From Desmodus rotundus (lineage: Eukaryota > Chordata > Mammalia > Chiroptera > Phyllostomidae), in the NCBI RefSeq assembly GCF_022682495.2, contig NC_071393.1:96771010-96835009 (forward strand): DNA of 64,000 bases, in the 5' to 3' direction. The position numbers and the translations under genes were made by a program. Below are positions 29,251 through 40,612 of this stretch, piece by piece (position 1 is the first letter of the stretch; the number at the start of each line of letters is the position of its first letter). Below the pieces are notes generated by a model. The model saw nothing but the letters and a program-made list of their open reading frames with translations, did not search any database and had not been told where the DNA came from.

Positions 29251-30229
29251 CCAACGCCTGGTGAACAAAAAAGTACTTTTTGAGTAAGTTCCCCAGAGTC
29301 AATCTCTGTTACTTACTTACCATCTCAGATCCCTGACTAACATGGCACCCATGCTACCTAGGTCTTTCAGGTCCCATTTTCTCCCCAAACGATGGTGAGA
29401 CTTTTCAGTGTGTGTGTGTGTTGTGCTCTTGCTAACTCTGCATCTAATTTACGCTGTGCACGTGGACTGGGCAGTGGTTGAGCAGTCCAGGCCCAAGGCT
29501 GGGGGCTAAGGGACATGGGGGGGTCAGATTCCTACCCGGATTCCTGAGCAACACTGTCAAACCAGGATCCTCCCGCTGTGGAAGGGGCCTGTGGCCCATC
29601 CAGGCTGAGCATGAAGCCACAGGCTGAACACACTGCGTCTTCTGGAAGTGCCAATTTGAAGATTTTATGGGGGTGGGGAGACATGTTTTTTATTTTATTT
29701 TAAATTAAATACATATATATTTTGGCATAGAATATAAGAATCTGCAGGCATTTTTATGAGCACACAAGTGTATTCTAAGAAATTTCCTGCTGGCAGGAAG
29801 CCAGTTCCATATGCATCTCTACACCTCCTGGCAGTGTACATTCTCTTCCGCAGCTATAAAGGGTTCTTTGGTAGAGATTCAGAGAAACACGGACCAGTGG
29901 TGTTAGGGGTTTGGATTGCACTGCGCAGACTCTGTGCAGATTTCTTTTAGGGTTGAGCTGGGAATGGGGGCCTCTCAGAGTCCTGTTATACCTCACAGCT
30001 TTTCACAGACCCTTGTTAAAAATAGGCAACCTTGTTAAAAGTCATTCACCAAGGAAAGACAGTCCCTGCTTCTATGAGGAAAGGCAGGAAGCTTAAAATC
30101 AGTGTGGTGGGTCTCACAACATAAAGAAAAGCCGAATCTCTCCTTTGTTGGGCCCAAGATTCTAAATGTATGGATTATGTTATGGGCATTTTCCACATTT
30201 AAGCATACAACCACAAGGCAAAGATGATG
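29251..30229. other. unassigned sequence
   Basis: About 1 kb of mixed composition with a TG run (29408-29421). No gene or repeat named. Confidence 0.4.
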
Positions 30230-30312
30230 TTTTCCCACAGTATAGATGAAGATACTGGGGCTCAGTGAGGTGGAGTAAGTAACTCAAGGTCACACAGCTA
30301 ATTCGGCCTTTT
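30230..30312 (-). mobile_element. MIR fragment, antisense
   Basis: 'GATACTGGGGCTCAGTGAGG', 'GAGTAAGTAACTCAAGGTCA', 'CACAGCTAATTCGG' fit the antisense MIR core. Confidence 0.65.
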
Positions 30313-30554
30313 TTTTAAAACGATAATTATTCTTGTTCCACCTCCCCTTTTGAGATTACACTCATGGCCAGAGTGGGAAACACATTAAGTCCACAAAACT
30401 TCAGCCTGAATGGGTTTATTGTCTGCTGCCTTCCTCCCGACGGGAGGCTTCTGCTTACCAAAAGGACCCCGGCCACCTGGGGCTGGGAGTGCTGGAGAGA
30501 GGCCTGGAGAGGAGGCAAAGGGCTTATGACAATTTTCCCCAATGACCCTGCACT

Positions 30555-30640
30555 GTAGAGGTTAAGACTGTGGGCTTTGAAGGCAAACAGCTGGATTTGA
30601 GACTCCGCTCTCCTACTTATTGTATAGATAAAAGGGGCAG
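30555..30640 (+). mobile_element. MIR fragment, sense
   Basis: 'GAGGTTAAGACTGTGGGCTT', 'GAAGGCAAACAGCTGGATTT', 'GAGACTCCGCTCTCCTACTT' follow the MIR head, with A/B-box-like tRNA features. Confidence 0.7.
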
Positions 30641-33069
30641 GGCAGGGGGTACAGAAGGAGAGAAGCCCATCATTGCCAGCAAGCCACGGGCTCTGGAAGC
30701 CACAGTCGGGGTCAAAACCAACTCTGTTCCTAGTGTCTTGACAAAGAGGAATGGCAGTTGCGACACCTCCCACAACGTCTGATCAAGCGGCCTGCAGAAT
30801 GTTACCAATTACAAAGAAGCTAATGGCAAAGGGGCAGTGCATGGGCTTGGCAGCCTGGCCCTGGCCCAAACTGCTGCCCAGCCACTTGCTCTCATGACCT
30901 CATCTTGACCCTAAGTGTCCATGCTGTAGGTGTTTCTACCTCTCCCCTGACACTGCTGACACAGCACAGGGCCAGGACCGCAGAACTTCCTTCCTGGACT
31001 CCCGAGTTGAAGGCTATGGGAGTGACTTCTTACCAAGGTCCCTTTGGTGGTGAAAGTCCTGTGTCCCACCCCCAACTTTCCTAGGACATCCTCTATAGCT
31101 AACCACGCAGATAAGTGTGCTCAGGCCAACGGGTTAGATGGCTCCTGTGGCCAGGCTCTGAACCTGTTACTGAACCCAAGGGGTTTGTGGCTTGTGGGGG
31201 CTCTATTAGAAATGAGACATGGCCTGTTGGAGGGTAGTTTTATTTACTTGCAGCAAGTAAAGGAGACAGGAGATTTATACCCACAATTCTGCCTCCTCAA
31301 AGAGAGGCTTAACCATTGCTTATACATACTATTTGGTTAGTTACATGTTGATTTTTTCTTTGTAGTTGGCTACTTTCATCTGGTTGAGTTCCTGTCAGTT
31401 CATCCTGTTTACAGCTGCATCTGCAAAATACTATGCTACATTTTAACATTTAGCAAGAAGTAACATTTAGAACTGGCCAGACCTTGAGACCCTTGTCCTA
31501 TCTAACAAATCCTCTAACCCTGAGCATGAGACTGTGGCAGCTGGGGATCTGGGACTGTGGAACCCTCTACACTGAGGAGCCAGAGTTGGCTACTTTATTG
31601 CCAAGTTAAAAAAAAATTCTTAACTTTCTTTCCATTATATGTTTCTTTTGAAGGAAGAAATTCCACTGTGGACTGTAACACTGATCACTTTGATGCTGTG
31701 CAGAATGCCACCTGCAAATACTCAGGTCCTTGAGGAACCATTAGAATTTTTGCTCCAGGACGGCAGAGGCTCTGTCTTAGAGGCACAGGTGCTCTGGCCT
31801 GGAAAGGCCCTTGGGGGTGGTCTAGTTCAGCCCAGAAAGGGGAAGGCTTGTTTCAAACCCCACAGTCAGCAGGGCCTGAGTTGAAATGACCCATGGAGGG
31901 AGGAGCTGCAGCTATCTTCTTGCTGCTACATGTTTGCTCCCAGCATAAGGCTTTACTCATAGTTTGCTCTAAAAAAAAAAAAATGTGATGAATGAATGGA
32001 TGAAGGAATGAATTGATCACTTGGGCCCTGGAGCTGGTTCTCCTGTTTCTCAATTAGGTGATTTTTCCTTGACCTGGTCTCACCTCTCAAAGGGTGACTT
32101 TGACTGGGAATCGAAGCCAAATGAGTTGCCCAGGTGACAGCTAAGCCCCCCAAGCTGCTCCACCTGGGACCTGACCACCTGGGGCTGCATCTTGGTGTCC
32201 CCATCTCCTAACACAGTAGCCTTTGCAGAGAAGATACACGGAGGAAATGTGCCTAGTGCGTGGATCTGTCGAAAGGGTATGTGGATGAGATGTTCTCCCT
32301 TCCTAGCTATCTCTCCACTTGGAGTGCATGGACGCAATAGTCCTCATTGGGAGCTCCCTAAAGCAGACTCAAAGACAAGAGTTTGTGGTAAGTACCTTTT
32401 GGGGAGATGATCCCAGGAAGTCAAGGTGAGGGAGTGGGAAACTGAGACAGGGAAGGCAGGAAAGTCACCCCTTTATTAAGGAGCATTGATGAGCACATTA
32501 TTCCTCTGGGCAGCTAGAGCTCAGTCCCACCAGGAACCCTCTGAGAGGCCAGAAAGCTGTTATCCATCAACAACTGTTCCTCGCTGGGACTATTGAGTCC
32601 TAAGTTTACATCTGGGACTATTGATGTTCCACACTGTCATCCTGCCGCAGGCTCCTGCTTCTACAGAAAGCCCTCAGACAGAGAGGAGCGAGCTCTGGGG
32701 GAGAAAGCCTGTGAATGCGAGAATCTGTTCACCACAGCTATAGGTGACCTCCAGGGTGGGCCGTGGGGATATGGGTACGACACCAACTGTCTGTGCTAGA
32801 GGGGTGTCTACACCCCCACTCCCTCGCCACCAGCCCAGGCTGTCTACAGGTACTTGTGCCTGGAAGGTTATCTGATGGGCACAGCCTCGTCTGTGACCCT
32901 GGCCTCAATCCCAGCCAGGTAGCTATCTCCCTACAAATAGTTCCAGGATGTTCTATGGAGCTGATGATGGTCCCAACTGCTCCAAGGGGCTGGTGGGTGA
33001 TGAAGATAAAGCACACCCTCCCCTTATATTGCTGAGAGTCTTCAAGGGGGCGAGTGAGTCAGGCACCAA
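30641..33069. other. unassigned, largely unique-looking sequence
   Basis: About 2.4 kb without a nameable repeat apart from a short L2-like tail (31985-32050, 'ATGAATGAATGGATGAAGGA') and an A-run at 31971-31983. Short frames of 60-98 codons on both strands carry no domain or splice context. It could hold unique intronic or regulatory sequence; I see nothing I can call. Confidence 0.4.
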
Positions 33070-33205
33070 GTGGAGAGCACAACCTAGAGGTGTCAGTGTC
33101 TGTCAGTAACTCACTGGGTGACCCCGAACCAATCTTCTGGCCTCTCTGGCCCTTAGGTGGCTCTTCTAATAATACAGATGTAAGTCATTATGGCTACGAT
33201 GCTCT
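33070..33205 (+). mobile_element. MIR fragment, sense
   Basis: 'CAGTAACTCACTGGGTGACC', 'CTTCTGGCCTCTCTGGCC', 'GGCTCTTCTAATAATACAGA' are MIR 3'-half-like. Followed head-to-head by an antisense MIR. Confidence 0.55.
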
Positions 33206-33224
33206 TTGACTCACCTGGCATCTC

Positions 33225-33345
33225 GTAGCTTCCCTGTATACTTGAGGCAGGTATTTTTAACCCTAATTTTGAGTTGAAACTGAGGTCTAGAGAGGGCTAG
33301 TGACTTCCTTAAATGACACAGCTTACAGTGCCAGCACAGGCCCTT
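33225..33345 (-). mobile_element. MIR fragment, antisense
   Basis: 'GCAGGTATTTTTAACCCTAA', 'GAAACTGAGGTCTAGAGAGG', 'GACTTCCTTAAATGACACAG' give an antisense MIR. Confidence 0.65.
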
Positions 33346-33489
33346 TATTTTGCCCTTCTTTAGCTCACATGAACACGTCCCCAGGGCCAGTCTTTGTGAA
33401 TTATGGTAAAGCAAACGGAGACAACGTGTTGAGTGACATGGTGACACTTAATGGGGAATAACCCATTACCTTTAAAAAACATTTTTTTC

Positions 33490-34780
33490 CTACAGAGAAA
33501 CAAACACAGAGAGGCTGCCAAAATGAGGAGACAAAGAAAATGGCCCAAATGAAAGAACAGAACAAAACCCAGAAAAAGAACCTAACAAAATGGAGATAAG
33601 CAATCTATAAGATGCAGAGTTCAAAACACTGGTTTTTAGAATGCCCAAAGAACTCACTGGGTACTTCAACAGCATAAAAAAGACCCAGGCAGAAGTAAAG
33701 TTTACACTAAGTGAATAAAGAAAAATTTACAGGGAATCAACAGTGGAATGGATGAGCTGAAAATTAAATCAATGATTTGGAACATAAGGAACCAAAAAGC
33801 AATCAATCAGAACAAGAAGAAAAAGGGATCCAAAAACACAAGGAAAGTCTAAGAAGCCTCTGGGACAACTTCAAATGTACCAACATCTGAATCACAGGGA
33901 TGTCGTAAGGAGAAGAGAAAGAGCAAGAAATAGAAAACTTATTTGAAAATGAAAGAAAACTTCCCTAATTTGGTGAAGGAAATAGACATACAAGTCTAGG
34001 AAGCACAGAGAGTCCCAAACAAGGTGGATACAAAAAGGACCACACCCAGAACATAATTAAAATGGCAAAGGTTAAAGGTAAAGAGAGAATCTTTAAAGCA
34101 GCAAGAGAAAAGCAGAGAGTTGCCTACAAAGGAGTTCCCATAAGACTGTCAGCTGATTTCTCAAAAGAAACTTCACAGGCTAGAAGGGACTGGCCAGAAA
34201 TATTCAAAGTGATGAAAAGCAAGGACCTACAACCTAGATTACTGTATCCAGCAAAGCTATCATTTAGAATGGAAGGACAAATAAAGTGTTTCCCAGACAA
34301 GGTAAAGCTAATGGAGTTCATCATCACCAAAACATTATTATATGAAATGTTAAAGGGACTTATTTAAGGAAAAGAAGCAGGTGAAAACTATGAACATTAA
34401 AATGTCAATAAATTCACAACTATCAACAATTAAGTCTAAAAAGCAAACTAGGAACACAACTAGAGGATGAACACAGTCATAGATACAGAGATCATTTGGA
34501 GGGTTATCAGTTGGAAGGAGGAAGGGAGAGAATGGGGGGAAAGGTGCAGGGATTAAGAAGTACAAATTAGTAGTTACAGAATAGACGGGTGAATATAAAG
34601 TACAGTAGAGGAAGTGGAGAAGCCACAGAACTTATATGCAGAACCCATGGGCACGAACTAAGGGGGGGAGGGGTTACTGGAGGGAATAGGGCATTCCAGG
34701 TGGCAGGGGGCAAAGGGAAAAAGTTGGAACAACTGTAATGGCATAATCAATAAAATATGTTTAAAAAATAAAATAAAAAT
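33490..34780 (+). mobile_element. HAL1 half-LINE, 5'-truncated, ORF1 decayed (copy a)
   Basis: Begins 5'-truncated just before the ORF1 start (ATG 33540-33542) and runs through ORF1 into a 3' tail ending 'GCATAATCAATAAAATATG'; there is no ORF2. The N-terminal coiled-coil half of ORF1 is broken by stops from codon 20 on. The C-terminal half remains open at 34062-34367 (101 codons) and carries the L1 ORF1 C-terminal-domain text VPIRLSADFSKETSQARRDW and LSFRMEGQIKCFPDKVKLME. HAL1 elements carry ORF1 (RNA-binding, coiled coil) and rely on L1 ORF2p supplied in trans. Flanks show AAAAACATTTTTTTC (33475-33489) and AAAAACAGTTTTTTC (34781-34795), a 15-bp target duplication with one mismatch. Nonfunctional as a protein, but a clear retrotransposition copy. 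Confidence 0.9.
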
Positions 34781-34795
34781 AAAAACAGTTTTTTC

Positions 34796-35044
34796 AATCT
34801 TAGTGGAAGCATTTATTCCTCCATTCATTTTTCATGCATCTGTACATTAAACAAAAATCTGTGAAATAGAACATGTTTTAGGCGGAATGAAAGGGGTGGG
34901 TAATAAAGAAAGGAATCAGCCGTGACTCTTGCCCTTCAGAAATTGCCTGGAAGACAGACCTGGCACGACCATAGAAATAAGTCACTTATTTATTCCTTTA
35001 ATTTGTGAAAGTTTTTCAGTTTTCCAATAATCCATATGGGAAAA
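34796..35044. other. unassigned AT-rich spacer
   Basis: No feature seen. Confidence 0.35.
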
Positions 35045-35769
35045 ACAAAAGCCTATAAAAGACCTTTTCTGTAGTAATCAAAACAGTATGGTACTGGCAC
35101 AAGACTTAGATCAATGTAAAAGAATTAACCCCAAAACGAACCCATGCATATGTGGTCAGTTAATCTATTACAGAAGAAGGAAGAATATACAATGGGGTAA
35201 AGACAGTCTCTTCAACAAGTGGTGTTATGAAAACTGGACAGATAACATGCAAAAAGATGAAACTAGATTGCTCTCTTATACCACATACAAAGAAACATCA
35301 AACTGGATTAAAGACATAAATGTAAGACCTAAAGCCATAAAACTTCTAGAATAAACCATAGGCAGTAAACTCTTTGACATCATCTAAGCAATATTTTTGG
35401 ACATAGGTCTTCTAGGGTAAAGGTAACAAAACAAAATAAATAAATGGAACTACATCAAACTAAAATGCTTTGTACCACGAAGGTACAAACCATCAATAAA
35501 ACAAAAATGCAACTTACTGAATGGGAGAAGATATTTGCAAATGATTTATCCAATTGGGGTTACCATCCAAAATACATAAAGAACTCATGCAACACATCAA
35601 AAAAACAAACAATCCAATTTACAAAAGAACCCAAAGTCATGAATAGACATTTCTCGAAAAGACATACAGATGGCCAATGGGCACATGAAGAGACGTTTAA
35701 TCATCAGGGAAATGCAAACCAAAACCACAATGAGATCACCTCATCCCTGAAGGGGTTCAAAACAGGCCT
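35045..35769 (+). mobile_element. L1 ORF2 3' part, sense (first piece)
   Basis: Clear L1 ORF2 C-terminal nucleotide text: 'GTAATCAAAACAGTATGGTA', 'AACTGGATTAAAGACATAAA', 'GTAAGACCTAAAGCCATAAA', 'GGAACTACATCAAACTAAAA', 'GAATAGACATTTCTCGAAAA', 'CAAAACCACAATGAGATCAC'. Open stretches of 88 and 122 codons remain, with stops between them, so it is dead. It is interrupted by an LTR at about 35770. Confidence 0.9.
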
Positions 35770-36222
35770 CCCCAAGATGGGCTGCTCTGGTACGTGGATT
35801 ATTTTGACCTGAAGGCAATCAAGACCCTGCGGGCTCAAGCGAAACTTTTGCCTCTCCCTTAAAGAATGTAAACTGGGGGCCTTGCCTATAACAGGAGTTA
35901 CTAGCAGAGATAACGTTTAACATCTAATTGCTGAACATCTGCTCTTCTTACTGTCCTGAGGATGACCTCCCTCCTCTCTAAAGCCTCATGGTGCCTCACT
36001 TCCTCCTCAGCTCAGAATGCCATCTATACCTCATTTTAACTTTCTGTACCTGAACTTCTCATGTGTGTGGGGGTCTCTGACTCTCTTATGTATATGGGGT
36101 TCCCATGTATACATATGTAATTAAATTTGGTTATTTTTCTCTTGTTAATCTGTTTCATGTTGATTCAATTATTAGACTGGCCAGAAGAACCTAGAAGGGT
36201 AGAAGTGTCTTCCTCCTCCACA
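35770..36222 (+). mobile_element. class I-like LTR inserted in L1
   Basis: Begins near 'TGAAGGGGTTCAAAACAGGC' and ends near 'CTTCCTCCTCCACA'. It has the LTR tail 'GTAATTAAATTTGGTTATTT', 'CTCTTGTTAATCTGTTTCAT', 'AATTATTAGACTGGCCAGAA', 'GAACCTAGAAGGGTAGAAG', an ERV1-type terminus. L1 text runs up to it ('GATCACCTCA') and resumes at 'ACACCTGTCAGAATGGC'. The target duplication is not clean. Confidence 0.82.
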
Positions 36223-36573
36223 CACCTGTCAGAATGGCTAGTATCAAAAAATTAAAATTAAAATAAAAACAAAAAAATGAAAGATAAGTAGTGGTGAGAT
36301 ATAGAGAAAAAGGAACTCTTGTGCACTGTTGGTAGGATTGTAAAGTGGTGCAGCTACTATGGAAAACAGTATGGAGATTCCTCAAAAAGTTAAAAATAGA
36401 ACTACCATATGACCCAGCAATCCCATTTCTGGGTGTTGATCTGAAGAAATCAAAAACACTAATTTGAAAAGATATATGCATTCCTGTGTTCAGTTGCATC
36501 ATTATGGACAATAGCTAAGAAGTGGAAGCAACCTTGGTGTCTATTGATGAATGGATAAAGATGTTATATAGAC
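36223..36573 (+). mobile_element. L1 ORF2 3' part, sense (second piece)
   Basis: 'CACCTGTCAGAATGGCTAGT', 'GCACTGTTGGTAGGATTGTA', 'CATATGACCCAGCAATCCC', 'GCATCATTATGGACAATAGC', 'GGTGTCTATTGATGAATGG' run in L1 order up to the HAL1 insertion. The last six bases ATAGAC (36568-36573) are repeated after the HAL1. Confidence 0.92.
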
Positions 36574-37526
36574 TTCCAGTGAAGATGGCGGCATAGGCAG
36601 ATGTGGTTGGCCTCTTCGCACAACCACATTAAAATTACAACTAAAATATAGAACAACCATCACTCAGAACTGTCAGAAATTGAGTTGAATGGAAGTCTGA
36701 CATCTATGTAATTAAAGAAACCACAACCATCCAGACTGGTGGGGGGGGGGTACAGACGCAGAAGAGGCTGGTCCCTCACCCACCTGTGGTGGATAAAAAG
36801 CACAGAGAGTCCCAAACAAGATAGATGCAAAGAGGCCCACTCCCAGACACATCATAATTAAAATGCCAAGGTTAAAGATAAAGAGAGAATCTTAAAAGCA
36901 GCAAGAGAAAAGCAGTTAGTTGCCTCCAGGAGAGTTCCCATGAGACTGTCAGCTGATTTCTCAAAAGAATCCTTGCAGGCTAGAAGGGACTGGCAAGAAA
37001 TATTCAAAGTCATGAAAAGCAGGGACCTACAGCCAAGATTGCTTTATCCAGCAAAGCTAAAATTTAGAATGGAAGGGCAAATAGCGAGCTTCCCAGACAA
37101 GAAAAAACTAAAGGAGTTCATCATCACCAAACCATTATTATATGAAATATTAAAGAGACTTATTTAAGAAAAAGATCAAAACTATGAACAATTAAATGGC
37201 AAAAAACACATATTTGTCAATAATCGAATCTAAAAAACAAACTAAGCAAAGAGAAGAACAGAGACATGGATACAGAGAGTGTTTTGATGGTTGCCAGATG
37301 GAAGGGGGTGTGGGGGAATGGGTCAAGAGGTGAGGGGATTAAGAAGTACAAACAAGTAGTTACAGAACAGCCACGGGGATGTAAAGTACACCAGGGAATG
37401 GAGTAGCAGAAGAACATGGACATGAACAACGGTGGGGGGATTGCCTGAGGGAGTGGCGGTGCTGGGTAGAGGGGAACAAAGGGGGAAAAATAAGGATAAC
37501 TGTAATAGCATAATCAATAAAATATA
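36574..37526 (+). mobile_element. HAL1 half-LINE with internal deletion (copy b)
   Basis: Carries the element 5' end ('TTCCAGTGAAGATGGCGGC', with AAGATGG at +9) and about 220 bases of 5' UTR, then jumps at about 36796-36800 directly to the C-terminal half of ORF1, so the coiled-coil part is absent. The retained C-terminal domain is open at 36940-37167 (75 codons: RLSADFSKE, LQPRLLYPAKLKFRMEGQI). It ends 'GTAATAGCATAATCAATAAA'. Target ATAGAC is repeated at 37540-37545; between the element and that repeat lie 13 extra bases (37527-37539). Confidence 0.9.
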
Positions 37527-37557
37527 ATTCCATTGTGTCATAGACACACAATGGAAT
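37527..37557. other. 12-bp perfect inverted repeat at the HAL1/L1 junction
   Basis: ATTCCATTGTGT (37527-37538) pairs with ACACAATGGAAT (37546-37557) around 7 bases. The right arm belongs to the L1 target (L1 text 'ACACAATGGAATGCTGG'), the left arm is extra, so the left arm looks like a reverse-complement copy of the target flank made during integration. Confidence 0.8.
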
Positions 37558-38015
37558 GCTGGTCAGACATAAAGAGAATGAACTCTTGCCATTTGTGACA
37601 ACATGAATGTACCTATAGGGTATTATGCTAAGTGAAATAAATCAGACGTAGAAAGATAAATACCATATGATTTCACTTACGTGTGACTCTAAAAACAAAA
37701 CAAAATAGACACAAATTCATAGATAAAGAGAGCAAACTGAAGGTTGTTGGTGGGGTGGGGGCGTGGGTAAAAGGGTGAAGGGGACTCAGCAGCACAAACT
37801 GCCAGTTATCGAGTAAGTCACAGTGACGTGAGGCACAGCACAGGGAATACAGTCAGTACCCTGTAATGACTCTGTACCGGGGCAGATGGTTGCCAGCCTA
37901 CTGTGGTGGCCACCTTGTGAGGATGTAAATGTCTGATTACTGTATTGTACACCCAAAACTAATAATATAATATTACATGTCAACTATAACGTAATAATAC
38001 ATTTTCAAAAAAGAG
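37546..38015 (+). mobile_element. L1 ORF2 end and 3' UTR (third piece)
   Basis: Resumes the same L1: 'GCTGGTCAGACATAAAGAGA', 'ACAACATGAATGTACC', 'GTATTATGCTAAGTGAAATA', then the 3' UTR 'GTAATGACTCTGTACCGGGG', 'GTATTGTACACCCAAAACTA', 'CATGTCAACTATAACG'. It ends near an A-rich end at 38012. The L1 thus spans 35045-38015 with two later insertions. Confidence 0.92.
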
Positions 38016-38092
38016 GCGGAGGGGGCGTACATGAGGTAGGGGAGGGGGTTGGAGCACCAACTGTGGCAACTCATAGTTGTGTTGAGGGTCAC

Positions 38093-38115
38093 GTGTGTGT
38101 GTGTGTGTGTGTGTG
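38093..38115 (+). repeat. (GT)n microsatellite
   Basis: About eleven GT units, possibly polymorphic. The adjacent 'GTGGGTGCGGGCACATG' is unrelated. Confidence 0.85.
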
Positions 38116-39325
38116 GGTGCGGGCACATGTGGAAGGGGTGAGTGCTCCTAAAGATCAGAATCCCCCCTGCCACATTCCCCATCAGGTTTCCCCAGTCTCA
38201 GGAACTTTGTAATCACATCCAGCCTAGGCCTTAACCAAACACAGCATTCCACCACCCTGGGTAACCTCTTTGTTTGATCTTCCCCCTGGAGACACAGGTC
38301 AGGAGGAAGAGAAGGGGGAGGGAGGCAAACTGCAGGGAGTGAGCATGCGGGGAGTTTCCTCTGAATCTTCTTTTAATTCAGGAACTGAAAACAAGATGCC
38401 ATTTCCCTAGGCTTCCTGAGTTAGCGCTACCCTGCATTAAAGGAGCTCAGTCACAGAACCCCGGAGCAGGGGCCACCTTGGAGGTCACTAGTCTACCCCA
38501 CTTGGTTTACAGAGACTGGAGAGGGGAAGTAACTTCTTTGATGTTACTGGATACAACAGGGCAGAAAGGATAAGCATTGCTTTAGGTAGCTGCTCACAGA
38601 GCATGATTTCAGAAGCTCTGGAAAGAGGCTTCCACTTCACAGGCTTCCCCACCAGTTGCTGATGATGCCTAGCCGAAGCTGTCCTGCCAAGGACCCAGCC
38701 TTTTATTCCACCATCAGAGATCTGCCTAACAAGCAAATGTACCAGGGAGACATCTTGGTAAAGGAGACTCATTTATGCTAGGGTGTAGATGACTGATATC
38801 ATGGTTTTTGACACCAAGAAGTTTAGGTAGAGGGGTCGAAGATATCGGAAAGACACTGGATCCTGCAAAGGCAAGAAGTAATGGGCCCAGTTTAGAGAGA
38901 GGAGAGCACAGAGCTGGGAAAGGCATCAAGGAGAAACTTTATACCTGCTTCGTAGGCCCTGGGTCCTGTGCCTTATTTTTTCTTTCCTCTGGAAAGGAAG
39001 CTGTGAGCTTTCTAACATGTCAAATCACTCTTCAAGTCTAATCCTGTTGCCTTCTAGACAGAATGTGTTTTAGATTTATGTTCAAAGTGCATCTAAAGGT
39101 ATCAGCCGGGTCGTGCCTGTCAGCTACCCAGGTCTGGTGGGTGCCTCAGCCTTCCTTCCCAGCAGCACTTCCTTCCTCCGGCCCTGTGGGGACCAGGTCC
39201 TTCTCTGGGTGAGGTTTCTGTTTTGTCTTGTTTTGTTTTTGAATAATTTACACTCCCTGCTTTATGTTTCTCATCTCTTCTTATCTTCAGTATGAACATA
39301 GTTCTAAGGGCATTTTTCATTCCTG
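38116..39325. other. unassigned sequence with a weak MIR-like segment
   Basis: About 1.2 kb without a gene. 38470-38560 ('CCACCTTGGAGGTCACTAG', 'TTTACAGAGACTGGAGAGGG', 'GAAGTAACTTC') looks like an antisense MIR-type core. The rest is not recognised. Confidence 0.4.
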
Positions 39326-39329
39326 AGTG

Positions 39330-39530
39330 TTGTAATCGTTGTTTATAATTTGAGTTCAATTTCATCTTTTTCTTTTTTAGTGTTTTTTAATGACTTAAGA
39401 AATACATACTCATTGTAAAGGATTAAAACGTAGAAAAGTGTGTGAAGTAAAAAGTGAACATCGCTTTATCGCTATGTGCTGCCAGAGGAAGCCACGTGTA
39501 GCATTCTGGTGTGTAGCTTGGTTTGGGGTT
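39330..39530 (-). mobile_element. L1M 3' UTR-like fragment, antisense
   Basis: 'GAAATACATACTCATTGTAA', 'AAAGTGAACATCGCTTTATC' and 'GTGTGTAGCTTGG' recall an old L1 3' UTR, seen again at 54600-54860. Confidence 0.5.
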
Positions 39531-39584
39531 TTTGTTGTTGTTGTCGTTTGCTTTTATTTAAACAAAAAAGGAATTATATGCTAT

Positions 39585-40510
39585 ATCAGCAGTTCTCAAA
39601 GAGTGGGCTTATGACTTCCTGAAGGTCTCTGAGATCATTTCAGACTGTTGTTCACAAGGCCAAAACTGTTTTTATAATAATACTAAGGCATTATTTGCTT
39701 TCCTCCCACAGTGTTGACTTTTGCACTGATGTTACAAAAAGCAGACATGGGTGAAACTGCCGGGGCCTTCTGTGAAGGTGTTGTCACCAAACTGTTGTGG
39801 ATGTCCTCGTATCCTTCACCAACACACGCTCAGGGTGACGGAACTGCCACTCTCCCCAAGAACGCCCTTCATGATTAATGTGGTTACATTTCATCCCTGG
39901 AGTCCCGTTCCTGTCGAGATTCTGTGTAACGGAGGAGACGGACGCACAGACACTTCAGCGGCAGGCCCGGGTGCGGTTGCTTCACCTGCAAACTGAACTC
40001 AGTTTTCCCCCTGAAACACTGTTTTTACTTGAAATAACGACTAACAAGTAAACTGTGGTGGTTCAAATTTGGGAATTTTTCAGTTCTCAAAAAACGGATG
40101 AAAGGAACCTGTCACTTCAGGGAAAACCGGCAGTTTTTATTACTAGGGATGAAATTCAAACTTCCAAGTGAAATTTAGAATTTTTTTTAACAAAGAAGAA
40201 ATTAATGCCACATCCATTCGCCACAATTCTCCATTATGAGCTGGACAGCTTCCCAACACTTAGACTTTAGTGATGAGATTGGTGCTGATAACAACAAATG
40301 TGATTTTTAAATATTATTAATAAAATGTGTCAATATTACAAAGAGCTACATCTCTCAAATGACCAATGCATGATGTTTCAAAACTGTGCATGGGTAAAAG
40401 AATCATTCAAAGCGAAAAGAATCATTCAATGGATTTTGATGTAACAGAGTAGGAAAAGTTCACTGATACGGTTTTAGAATCCACATTGCAACAATCATTT
40501 AAGAGACTCC
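39585..40510. mobile_element. candidate hAT-type DNA transposon remnant
   Basis: Starts with 'GCAGTTCTCAAAGAGTGGGC', a hAT-Charlie-like end (CAG...TTCTCAAA), followed by 'GACTTCCTGAAGGTCTCTG', 'CAAAACTGTTTTTATAATAA'. A frame of 81 codons (39751-39996) has no domain I recognise. The 3' terminal repeat was not located. The SINE at 40517 cuts or abuts it. Confidence 0.4.
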
Positions 40511-40516
40511 CACCTG

Positions 40517-40612
40517 CCCTGGCCAGTGTGGCTCAGCTGGTTGGGTGTCATCCCGCAAAGCAAAAGTTCGCCAGTTCGATTCCCAGTTGGGGCACATGTC
40601 AGGGCTTCAGGT
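40517..40612 (+). mobile_element. VES SINE, 3'-truncated
   Basis: 'CCCTGGCCAGTGTGGCTCAG', 'GTTCGCCAGTTCGATTCCC' and 'CAGTTGGGGCACATGTCAG' give the VES head and both boxes, but the CT-rich tail and A-rich end are missing. A 3'-truncated SINE is unusual because retrotransposition usually truncates at 5'; a later deletion is likely. Confidence 0.85.

Noticed and set aside
38093..38115. (GT)n as Z-DNA regulatory element
   Set aside because: Short, ordinary microsatellite; no evidence of function.
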